A stretch of 64,000 nucleotides of DNA from Ptiloglossa arizonensis (lineage: Eukaryota; Arthropoda; Insecta; Hymenoptera; Colletidae): contig NW_027479248.1 of assembly GCF_051014685.1 (NCBI RefSeq), positions 110,604-174,603 of the forward strand, in the 5' to 3' direction. The position numbers were made by a program, and so were the translations under genes. Positions 48,950 to 60,225 of the stretch are shown here, piece by piece; position 1 is the first letter of the stretch, and each line of letters begins with the position of its first letter. Below the pieces are notes generated by a model. It was given only the letters and a program-made list of their open reading frames with translations. It did no database searches and was not told the origin of the DNA.

Positions 48950-51455
48950 TTCAGATGTAGTAGGAATTTTTGGGTTTGGTCAATCCGTTCGCGAGATATG
49001 GGAGTTGGAAGCTAAGAAATGGTTGAGAAGGCAACAAATTTTTCACACTTCTGCTGCTCCAAACGCTTAACCAGAATGGCCTAGGGAAAAAATACACATA
49101 CTGTTGTAATCGGGCGAGTTTCTACTTTCAGATATAGTAGGAATTTTTGGGTTTGTTCAATCCGTTCGCGAGATATGGCAGTTTGAAGCTAAGAAATGGT
49201 TGAGAAGACAACAAATTTTTCGCACTTTTGCTGCACCAAACGCTTAACCAGAATGGTCTAGGGAAAAATACACATACGTTGTAATCGGGCGAGTTTCTAC
49301 ATTCAGATGTAGTAGGAATTTTTGGGTTTGGTCAATCCGTTCGCGAGATGTGGGAGTTTGAAGCTAAGAAATGGTTGAGAAGGCAACAAATTTTTCGCAC
49401 TTCTGTTGCTCCAAACGCTTAATCAGAATGGCCTAGTGAAAAAATACACATACCTTTGTAATCGGGCGAGTTTCTACATTCAGATGTAGTAGGAATTTTT
49501 GGGTTTGGTCAATCCGTTCGCGAGATGTGGGAGTTTGAAGCTAAGAAATGGTTGAGAAGACAACAAATTTTTCGCACTTTTGCTGCACCAAACGCTTAAC
49601 CAGAATGGCCTAGGGAAAAAATACACATACTGTTGTAATCGGGCGAGTTTCTACTTTCAGATATAGTAGGAATTTTTGGGTTTGTTCAATCCGTTCGCGA
49701 GATATGGCAGATTGAAACTAAGAAATGGTTGAGATGACAACAAATTTTTCGCATTTCTGCTGCTCCAAACGCTTAACCAGAATGGACTAGGGAAAAAATA
49801 CACATACCTTTGTAATCGGGCGAGTTTCTACTTTCAGATGTAGTAGGAATTTCTGGGTTTGATCAATCCGTTCGCGAGATGTGGGAGTTTGAAGCTAAGA
49901 AATGGTTGAGAAGACAACAAATTTTTCGCACTTCTGCTGCTCCAAACGCTTAACCAGAATGGACAAGGGAAAAAATACACATACCTTTGTAATCGGGCGA
50001 GTTTCTACTTTCAGATGTAGTAGGAATTTCTGGGTTTGATCAATCCGTTCGCGAGATATGGGAGTTGGAAGCTAAGAAATGGTTGAGAAGACACCAAATT
50101 TTTCGCACTTCTGTTGCTCCAAACGCTTACCCAGAATGGCCTTGGGAAAAAATACACACACCGTTGTTTTCGTACGAGTTTTTACTTTCAGAGGCAATAG
50201 GAATTTTTGGGTTTGGACAATCAGTTCGCGAGTTATGGGAGTTTGAAACTAAGAAATGGTTGAGAAGACAACAAATTTTTCGCATTTCTGCTGCTCCAAA
50301 CGCTTAACCAGAATGGACTAGGGAAAAAATACACACACCTTTGTAATCGGGCGAGTTTCTACTTTCAGATGTAGTAGGAATTTTTGGGTTTGGTCAATCC
50401 GTTCGCGAGATGTGGGAGTTTGAAGCTAAGAAATGGTTGAGAAGACAACAAATTTTTCGCACTTTTGCTGCACCAAACGCTTAACCAGAATGGCATAGGG
50501 AAAAAATACACATACTGTTGTAATCGGGCGAGTTTCTACTTTCAGATATGGTAGGAATTTTTGGGTTTGATCAATCTGTTCGCGAGATGTGGGAGTTTGA
50601 AACTAAGAAATGGTTGAGAAGACAACAAATTTTTCGCATTTCTGCTGCTCCAAACGCTTAACCAGAATGGACTAGGGAAAAAATACACATACCTTTGTAA
50701 TCGGGCGAGTTTCTACTTTCAGATGTAGTAGGAATTTCTGGGTTTGATCAATCCGTTCGCGAGATATGGGAGTTGGAAGCTAAGAAATAGTTGAGAAGAC
50801 ACCAAATTTTTCGCACTTCTGTTGCTCCAAACGCTTACCCAGAATGGCCTTGGGAAAAAATACACACACCGTTGTTTTCGTACGAGTTTCTACTTTCAGA
50901 GGCAATAGGAATTTTTGGGTTCAGACAATCAGTTCGCGAGTTATGGGAGTTTGAAGCTAAGAAATGGTTGAGAAGACAACAAATTTTTCGCAATTCTGCT
51001 GCTCCAAACGCTTAACCAGAATGGGCTAGGGAAAAAATACACACACCGTGGTAATCGGGCGAGTTTCTACATTCAGATGCAGCAGGAATTTTTGGGTTTG
51101 GTCAATTCGTTCGCGAGATATGGGAGTTTGATGCTAAAATGTGGTTCAGAAAACAACAAATTTTTCGCACTTCTGCTGCACCAAACGCTTAACCAGAACG
51201 GCCTAGGGAGAAAATACACATACCGTTGTAATCGGGCGAGTTTCTACTTTCAGATGTAGTAGGAATTTTTGGGTTTCGTCAATCCGTTCGCGAGATGTGG
51301 GAGTTTGAAGCTAAGAAATGGTTGAGAAAGCAACAAATTTTTCACACTTCTGCTGCTCCAAACGCTTAACCAGAATGGCCTAGGGAAAAAATACACATAC
51401 TGTTGTAATCGGGCGAGTTTCTACTTTCAGATATAGTAGGAATTTTTGGGTTTGG
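48950..51455. repeat. 2.5-kb segment duplicated at +12,900 bp (downstream copy)
   Basis: Partner of 36,050-38,555. At 50,570-50,602 it carries GATCAATCTGTTCGCG and GATGTGGGAGTTTGAAAC. The upstream copy has GTTCAATCCGTTCGCG and GATATGGCAGTTTGAATC at the same place. The replacement matches monomers such as those at 48,449 and 48,630, so it looks like a short conversion tract. Confidence 0.83.
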
Positions 51456-54200
51456 TCAATCCGTTCGCGAGATATGGGAGTTGGAAGCTAAGAAATGGTT
51501 GAGAAGGCAACAAATTTTTCACACTTCTGCTGCTCCAAACGCTTAACCAGAATTGCCTAGGGAAAAAATACACATACTGTTGTAATCGGGCGAGTTTCTA
51601 CTTTCAGATATAGTAGGAATTTTTGGGTTTGTCCAATCCGTTCGCGAGATATGGCAGTTTGAAGCTAAGAAATGGTTGAGAAGGTAACAAATTTTTCGCA
51701 ATTCTGCTGCTCCAAACGCTTAACCAGAATGGGCTAGGGAAAAAATACACACACCGTTGTAATCGGGCGAGTTTCTACATTCAGACGCAGCAGGAATTTT
51801 TGGGTTTGGTCAATTCGTTCGCGAGATACGGGAGTTTGATGCTAAGATGTGGTTCAGAAAACAACAAATTTTTCGCACTTCTGCTGCACCAAACGCTTAA
51901 CCAGAACGGCCTAGGGAGAAAATACACATACCGTTGTAATCGGGCGAGTTCCTACTTTCAGATGTAGTAGGAATTTTTGGGTTTGGTCAATCCGTTCGCG
52001 AGATGTGGGAGTTTGAAGCTAAGAAATGGTTGAGAAGGCAACAAATTTTTCACACTTCTGCTGCTCCAAACGCTTAACCAGAATGGCCTAGGGAAAAAAT
52101 ACACATACTGTTGTAATCGGGCGAGTTTCTACTTTCAGATATAGTAGGAATTTTTGGGTTTGGTCAATCCGTTCGCGAGATGTGGGAGTTTGAAGCTAAG
52201 AAATGGTTGAGAAGGCAACAAATTTTTCTCACTTCTGCTGCTCCAAACGCTTAACCAGAATGGCCTAGGGAAAAAATACACATACTGTTGTAATCGGGCG
52301 AGTTTCTACTTTCAGATATAGTAGGAATTTTTGGGTTTGTTCAATCCGTTCGCGAGATATGGCAGTTTGAAGCTAAGAAATGGTTGAGAAGACAACAAAT
52401 TTTTCGCACTTTTGCTGCACCAAACGCTTAACCAGAATGGCCTAGGGAAAAATACACATACGTTGTAATCGGGCGAGTTTCTACATTCAGATGTAGTAGG
52501 AATTTTTGGGTTTGGTCAATCCGTTCGCGAGATGTGGGAGTTTGAAGCTAAGAAATGGTTGAGAAGGCAACAAATTTTTCGCACTTCTGCTGCTCCAAAC
52601 GCTTAACCAGAATGGCCTAGGGAAAAAATACACATACCGTTGTAATCGGGCGAGTTTCTACATTCAGACGCAGCAGGAATTTTTGGGTTTGGTCAATCCG
52701 TTCGCGAGATGTGGGAGTTTGAAGCTAAGAAATGGTTGAGAAGGCAACAAATTTTTCGCACTTCTGCTGCTCCAAACGCTTAACCAGAGTGGCCTAGGGA
52801 AAAAATACACATACGTTGTAATCGGGCGAGTTTCTACATTCAGATGTAGTAGGAATTTTTGGGTTTGGTCAATCCGTTCGCGAGATGTGGGAGTTTGAAG
52901 CTAAGAAATGGTTGAGAAGGCAACAAATTCTTCGCACTTCTGCTGCTCCAAACGCTTAACCAGAATGGCCTAGGGAAAAAATACACATACTGTTGTAATC
53001 GGGCGAGTTTCTACTTTCAGATATAGTTGGAATTTTTGGGTTTGTTCAATCCGTTCGCGAGATATGGCAGTTTGAAACTAAGAAATGGTTGAGAAGACAA
53101 CAAATTTTTCGCATTTCTGCTGCTCCAAACGCTTAACCAGAATGGACAAGGGAAAAAATACACATACCTTTGTAATCGGGCGAGTTTCTACTTTCAGATG
53201 TAGTAGGAATTTCTGGGTTTGATCAATCCGTTCGCGAGATATGGGAGTTGGAAGCTAAGAAATGGTTGAGAAGACTCCAAATTTTTCGCACTTCTGTTGC
53301 TCCAAACGCTTACCCAGAATGGCCTTGGGAAAAAATACACACACCGTTGTTTTCGTACGAGTTTCTACTTTCAGAGGCAATAGGAATTTTTGGGTTTGGA
53401 CAATCAGTTCGCGAGTTATGGGAGTTTGAAGCTAAGAAATGGTTGAGAAGACAACAAATTTTTCGCAATTCTGCTGCTCCAAACGCTTAACCAGAATGGG
53501 CTAGGGAAAAAATACACACACCGTTGTAATCGGGCGAGTTTCTACATTCAGACGCAGCAGGAATTTTTGGGTTTGGTCAATTTGTTCTCGAGATATGGGA
53601 GTTTGATGCTAAGATGTGGTTCAGAAAACAACAAATTTTTCGCACTTCTGCTGCACCAAACGCTTAACCAGAATGGCCTAGGGAAAAAATACACATACTG
53701 TTGTAATCGGGCGAGTTTCTACTTTCAGATATAGTAGGAATTTTTGGGTTTGTTCAATCCGTTCGCGAGATATGGCAGATTGATACTAAGAAATGGTTGA
53801 GATGACAACAAATTTTTCGCATTTCTGCTGCTCCAAACGCTTAACCAGAATGGACTAGGGAAAAAATACACATACCTTTGTAATCGGGCGAGTTTCTACT
53901 TTCAGATGTAGTAGGAATTTCTGGGTTTGATCAATCTGTTCGCGAGATGTGGGAGTTTGAAGCTAAGAAATGGTTGAGAAGACAACAAATTTTTCGCACT
54001 TCTGCTGCTCCAAACGCTTAACCAGAATGGACAAGGGAAAAAATACACATACCTTTGTAATCGGGCGAGTTTCTACTTTCAGATGTAGTAGGAATTTCTG
54101 GGTTTGATCAATCCGTTCGCGAGATATGGGAGTTGGAAGCTAAGAAATGGTTGAGAAGACACCAAATTTTTCGCACTTCTGTTGCTCCAAACGCTTACCC
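51455..54200. repeat. B-block HOR, upstream member of the 51-54 / 58-60 kb pair
   Basis: Pairs with 58,700-60,740. Shared rare marks are CCAGAATTGCC (51,548 and 58,798), GATACGGGAG (51,826 and 59,077), GAGTTCCTACTTTC (51,946 and 59,197), CCAGAGTGGCC (52,785 and 59,506) and GTTCTCGAGATATGG (53,584 and 60,125). The offset falls from 7,251 to 6,721 near 52,080-52,610, so this copy has three additional monomers. Confidence 0.78.
51817..51833 (+). promoter_or_regulatory. Perfect CENP-B-box-like motif
   Basis: GTTCGCGAGATACGGGA matches NTTCGNNNNANNCGGGN at all nine fixed positions. It lies in a GATGCTAAGATGTGG-type monomer and is shared with the HOR partner at 59,068. Function is not established. 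Confidence 0.5.
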
Positions 54201-54209
54201 AGAATGGCC

Positions 54210-55345
54210 TAGGGAAAAAATACACATACTGTTGTAATCGGGCGAGTTTCTACTTTCAGATATAGTAGGAATTTTTGGGTTTCTTCAATCCGTTCGCGAG
54301 ATATGGCAGATTGAAACTAAGAAATGGTTGAGATGACAACAAATTTTTCGCATTTCTGCTGCTCCAAACGCTTAACCAGAATGGACTAGGGAAAAAATAC
54401 ACATACCTTTGTAATCGGGCGAGTTTCTACTTTCAGATGTAGTAGGAATTTCTGGGTTTGATCAATCCGTTCGCGAGATGTGGGAGTTTGAAGCTAAGAA
54501 ATGGTTGAGAAGACAACAAATTTTTCGCACTTCTGCTGCTCCAAACGCTTAACCAGAATGGCCTAGGCAAAAATACACATACGTTCTAATCGGGCGAGTT
54601 TCTACATTCAGATGTAGTAGGAATTTTTGGGTTTGGTCAATCCGTTCGCGAGATGTGGGAGTTTGAAGCTAAGAAATGGTTGAGAAGGCAACAAATTTTT
54701 CGCACTTCTGCTGCTCCAAACGCTTAACCAGAATGGCCTAGGGAAAAAATACACATACCTTTGTAATCGGGCGAGTTTCTACTTTCAGATGTAGTAGGAA
54801 TTTCTGGGTTTGATCAATCCGTTCGCGAGATGTGGGAGTTTGAAGCTAAGAAATGGTTGAGAAGACAACAAATTTTTCGCACCTCTGCTGCACCAAACGC
54901 TTAACCAGAATGGCCTAGGGAAAAAATACACATACCGTTGTAATCGGGCAAGCTTCTACATTCAGACGCAGCATGAATTTTTGGGTGTGGTCAATCCGTT
55001 CGCGAGATATGGGAGTTTGAAGCTAAGAAATGTTTGAGAAGGCAACAAATTTTTCGCACTTCTGCTGCTCCAAACGCTTAACCAGAATGGCCTAGGGAAA
55101 AAATACACATACCCTTGTAATCGGGCGAGTTTCTACATTCAGACGCAATAGGAATTTTTGGGTTTGGTCAATCCGTTCGCGAGATATGGGAGTTGGAAGC
55201 TAAGAAATGGTTGAGAGGGCAACAAATTTTGCGCATTTCAGCTGCTCCAAACGCTTAACCAGAATGGCCTTGGGAAAAAATACACATACCGTTGTTAGCG
55301 TATGAGTTTCTGCTTTCAGACGCAATAGGAATTTTTGGGTGTGGT
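54210..55345. repeat. Recurrent block with HindIII-type unit, copy 2 of 3
   Basis: A run of monomers marked by GGCAAAAATACACATACG (54,566), CGGGCAAGCTTCTAC and GCAGCATGAATTTTTGG (54,971), and TTGTTAGCGTATGAG. The same run is found at 21,876-22,660 (offset 32,690) and at 62,516-63,651 (offset 8,306). It ends at about 55,345, where the next bases are CAATCAGTTCGCGAGTTATGG instead of the CAATCCGTTCGCGAGATATGG of the other two copies. This is a clear exchange point. Confidence 0.82.
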
Positions 55346-58300
55346 CAATCAGTTCGCGAGTTATGGGAGTTTGAAGCTAAGAAATGGTTGAGAAGACAAC
55401 AAATTTTTCGCAATTCTGCTGCTCCAAACGCTTAACCAGAATGGGCTAGGGAAAAAATACACACACCGTTGTAATCGGGCGAGTTTCTACATTCAGACGC
55501 AGCAGGAATTTTTGGGGTTGGTCAATTTGTTCGCGAGATATGGGAGTTTGATGCTAAGATGTGGTTCAGAAAACAACAAATTTTTCGCACTTCTGCTGCA
55601 CCAAACGCTTAACCAGAACGGCCTAGGGAGAAAATACACATACCGTTGTAATCGGGCGAGTTTCTACTTTCAGATGTAGTAGGAATTTTTGAGTTTGGTC
55701 AATCCGTTCGCGAGTTGTGGGAGTTTGAAGCTAAGAAATGGTTGAGAAGACAACAAATTTTTCGTACTTTTGCTGCACCAAACGCTTAACCAGAATGGCC
55801 TAGGGAAAAATACACATACGTTGTAATCGGGCGAGTTTCTACATTCAGATGTAGTAGGAATTTTTGGGTTTGGTCAATCCGTTCGCGAGATGTGGGAGTT
55901 TGAAGCTAAGAAATGGTTGAGAAGGCAACAAATTTTTCGCACTTCTGTTGCTCCAAACGCTTAATCAGAATGGCCTAGTGAAAAAATACACATACCTTTG
56001 TAATCGGGCGAGTTTCTACATTCAGATGTAGTAGGAATTTTTGGGTTTGGTCAATCCGTTCGCGAGATGTGGGAGTTTGAAGCTAAGAAATGGTTGAGAA
56101 GACAACAAATTTTTCGCACTTTTGCTGCACCAAACGCTTAACCAGAATGGCCTAGGGAAAAAATACACATACTGTTGTAATCGGGCGAGTTTCTACTTTC
56201 AGATATAGTAGGAATTTTTGGGTTTGTTCAATCCGTTCGCGAGATATGGCAGATTGATACTAAGAAATGGTTGAGATGACAACAAATTTTTCGCATTTCT
56301 GCTGCTCCAAACGCTTAACCAGAATGGACTAGGGAAAAAATACACATACCTTTGTAATCGGGCGAGTTTCTACTTTCAGATGTAGTAGGAATTTCTGGGT
56401 TTGATCAATCTGTTCGCGAGATGTGGGAGTTTGAAGCTAATAAATGGTTGAGAAGACAACAAATTTTTCGCACTTCTGCTGCTCCAAACGCTTAACCAGA
56501 ATGGACAAGGGAAAAAATACACATACCTTTGTAATCGGGCGAGTTTCTACTTTCAGATGTAGTAGGAATTTCGGGGTTTGATCAATCCGTTCGCGAGATA
56601 TGGGAGTTGGAAGCTAAGAAATGGTTGAGAAGACACCAAATTTTTCGCACTTCTGTTGCTCCAAACGCTTACCCAGAATGGCCTTGGGAAAAAATACACA
56701 CACCGTTGTTTTCGTACGAGTTTCTACTTTCAGAGGCAATAGGAATTTTTGGGTTTGGACAATCAGTTCGCGAGTTATGGGAGTTTGAAGCTAAGAAATG
56801 GTTGAGAAGACAACAAATTTTTCGCAATTCTGCTGCTCCAAACGCTTAACCAGAATGGGCTAGGGAAAAAATACACACACCGTTGTAATCGGGCGAGTTT
56901 CTACATTCAGACGCAGCAGGAATTTTTGGGGTTGGTCAATTTGTTCGCGAGATATGGGAGTTTGATGCTAAGATGTGGTTCAGAAAACAACAAATTTTTC
57001 GCACTTCTGCTGCACCAAACGCTTAACCAGAACGGCCTAGGGAGAAAATACACATACCGTTGTAATCGGGCGAGTTTCTACTTTCAGATGTAGTAGGAAT
57101 TTTTGGGTTTGGTCAATCCGTTCGCGAGATGTGGGAGTTTGAAGCTAAGAAATGGTTGAGAAAGCAACAAATTTTTCACACTTCTGCTGCTCCAAACGCT
57201 TAACCAGAATGGCCTAGGGAAAAAATACACATACTGTTGTAATCGGGCGAGTTTCTACTTTCAGATATAGTAGGAATTTTTGGGTTTGGTCAATCCGTTC
57301 GCGAGATATGGGAGTTGGAAGCTAAGAAATGGTTGAGAAGGCAACAAATTTTTCACACTTCTGCTGCTCCAAACGCTTAACCAGAATGGCCTAGGGAAAA
57401 AATACACATACTGTTGTAATCGGGCGAGTTTCTACTTTCAGATATAGTAGGAATTTTTGGGTTTGTTCAATCCGTTCGCGAGATATGGCAGTTTGAAGCT
57501 AAGAAATGGTTGAGAAGACAACAAATTTTTCGCACTTCTGTTGCTCCAAACGCTTAATCAGAATGGCCTAGTGAAAAAATACACATACCTTTGTAATCGG
57601 GCGAGTTTCTACATTCAGATGTAGTAGGAATTTTTGGGTTTGGTCAATCCGTTCGCGAGATGTGGGAGTTTGAAGCTAAGAAATGGTTGAGAAGACAACA
57701 AATTTTTCGCACTTTTGCTGCACCAAACGCTTAACCAGAATGGCCTAGGGAAAAAATACACATACTGTTGTAATCGGGCGAGTTCTACTTTCAGATATAG
57801 TAGGAATTTTTGGGTTTGATCAATCCGTTCGCGAGATGTGGGAGTTTGAAGCTAAGAAATGGTTGAGAAGACAACAAATTTTTCGCACTTCTGCTGCTCC
57901 AAACGCTTAACCAGAATGGACAAGGGAAAAAATACACATACCTTTGTAATCGGGCGAGTTTCTACTTTCAGATGTAGTAGGAATTTCTGGGTTTGATCAA
58001 TCCGTTCGCGAGATATGGGAGTTGGAAGCTAAGAAATGGTTGAGAAGACACCAAATTTTTCGCACTTCTGTTGCTCCAAACGCTTACCCAGAATGGCCTT
58101 GGGAAAAAATACACACACCGTTGTTTTCGTACGAGTTTTTACTTTCAGAGGCAATAGGAATTTTTGGGTTTGGACAATCAGTTCGCGAGTTATGGGAGTT
58201 TGAAACTAAGAAATGGTTGAGAAGACAACAAATTTTTCGCATTTCTGCTGCTCCAAACGCTTAACCAGAATGGACTAGGGAAAAAATACACACACCTTTG

Positions 58301-59063
58301 TAATCGGGCGAGTTTCTACTTTCAGATATGGTAGGAATTTCTGGGTTTGATCAATCCGTTCGCGAGATATGGGAGTTGGAAGCTAAGAAATAGTTGAGAA
58401 GACACCAAATTTTTCGCACTTCTGTTGCTCCAAAACGCTTACCCAGAATGGCCTTGGGAAAAAATACACACACCGTTGTTTTCGTACGAGTTTTTACTTT
58501 CAGAGGCAATAGGAATTTTTGGGTTCAGACAATCAGTTCGCGAGTTATGGGAGTTTGAAGCTAAGAAATGGTTGAGAAAGCAACAAATTTTTCACACTTC
58601 TGCTGCTCCAAACGCTTAACCAGAATGGCCTAGGGAAAAAATACACATACTGTTGTAATCGGGCGAGTTTGTACTTTCAGATATAGTAGGAATTTTTGGG
58701 TTTGGTCAATCCGTTCGCGAGATATGGGTGTTGGAAGCTAAGAAATGGTTGAGAAGGCAACAAATTTTTCCCACTTCTGCTGCTCCAAACGTTTAACCAG
58801 AATTGCCTAGGGAAAAAATACACATACTGTTGTAATCGGGCGAGTTTCTACTTTCAGATATAGTAGGAATTTTTGGGTTTGTCCAATCCGTTCGCGAGAT
58901 ATGGCAGTTTGAAGCTAAGAAATGGTTGAGAAGGTAACAAATTTTTCGCAATTCTGCTGCTCCAAACGCTTAACCAGAATGGGCTAGGGAAAAAATACAC
59001 ACACCGTTGTAATCGGGCGAGTTTCTACATTCAGACGCAGCAGGAATTTTTGGGTTTGGTCAA

Positions 59064-60225
59064 GTTCGTTCGCGAGATACGGGAGTTTGATGCTAAGATG
59101 TGGTTCAGAAAACAACAAATTTTTCGCACTTCTGCTGCACCAAACGCTTAACCAGAACGGCCTAGGGAGAAAATACACATACCGTTGTAATCGGGCGAGT
59201 TCCTACTTTCAGATGTAGTAGGAATTTTTGGGTTTGGTCAATCCGTTCGCGAGATGTGGGAGTTTGAAGCTAAGAAATGGTTGAGAAGGCAACAAATTTT
59301 TCACACTTCTGCTGCTCCAAACGCTTAACCAGAATGGCCTAGGGAAAAAATACACATACCGTTGTAATCGGGCGAGTTTCTACATTCAGACGCAGCAGGA
59401 ATTTTTGGGTTTGGTCAATCCGTTCGCGAGATGTGGGAGTTTGAAGCTAAGAAATGGTTGAGAAGGCAACAAATTTTTCGCACTTCTGCTGCTCCAAACG
59501 CTTAACCAGAGTGGCCTAGGGAAAAAATACACATACGTTGTAATCGGGCGAGTTTCTACATTCAGATGTAGTAGGAATTTTGGGTTTGGTCAATCCGTTC
59601 GCGAGATGTGGGAGTTTGAAGCTAAGAATGGTTGAGAAGGCAACAAATTTTTCGCACTTCTGCTGCTCCAAACGCTTAACCAGAATGGCCTAGGGAAAAA
59701 ATACACATACTGTTGTAATCGGGCGAGTTTCTACTTTCAGATATAGTAGGAATTTTGGGTTTGCTCAATCCGTTCGCGAGATATGGCAGATTGAAACTAA
59801 GAAATGGTTGAGATGAAACAAATTTTTCGCATTTCTGCTGCTCCAAACGCTTACCCAGAATGGCCTTGGGAAAAAATACACACACCGTTGTTTTCGTACG
59901 AGTTTCTACTTTCAGAGGCAATAGGAATTTTTGGGTTTGGACAATCAGTTCGCGAGTTATGGGAGTTTGAAGCTAAGAAATGGTTGAGAAGACAACAAAT
60001 TTTTCGCAATTCTGCTGCTCCAAACGCTTAACCAGAATGGGCTAGGGAAAAAATACACACACCGTTGTAATCGGGCGAGTTTCTACATTCAGACGCAGCA
60101 GGAATTTTTGGGTTTGGTCAATTTGTTCTCGAGATATGGGAGTTTGATGCTAAGATGTGGTTCAGAAAACAACAAATTTTTCGCACTTCTGCTGCACCAA
60201 ACGCTTAACCAGAATGGCCTAGGAA
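59064..60225. other. Third cluster of small indels (possible assembly error)
   Basis: One G is gained in CAAGTTCG (59,064). One-base losses follow in the T-run at 59,578, AAGAATGG (59,626), the T-run at 59,752, GATGAAACAAATT (59,813) and CTAGGAAAAAATAC (60,222). The partner copy at 51.8-53.7 kb has full-length runs at these places. Confidence 0.6.
59068..59084 (+). promoter_or_regulatory. Perfect CENP-B-box-like motif
   Basis: Same GTTCGCGAGATACGGGA as at 51,817, in the corresponding monomer of the 51-54 / 58-60 kb HOR pair. The two are therefore one event copied by duplication, not two independent gains. Confidence 0.5.

Noticed and set aside
19395..59921. Open frames of 60-90 codons on the - strand (for example 23,463-23,669 and 34,346-34,609)
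   Set aside because: They are the reverse complement of the same monomers, shift with each small indel and are not conserved between sister copies.
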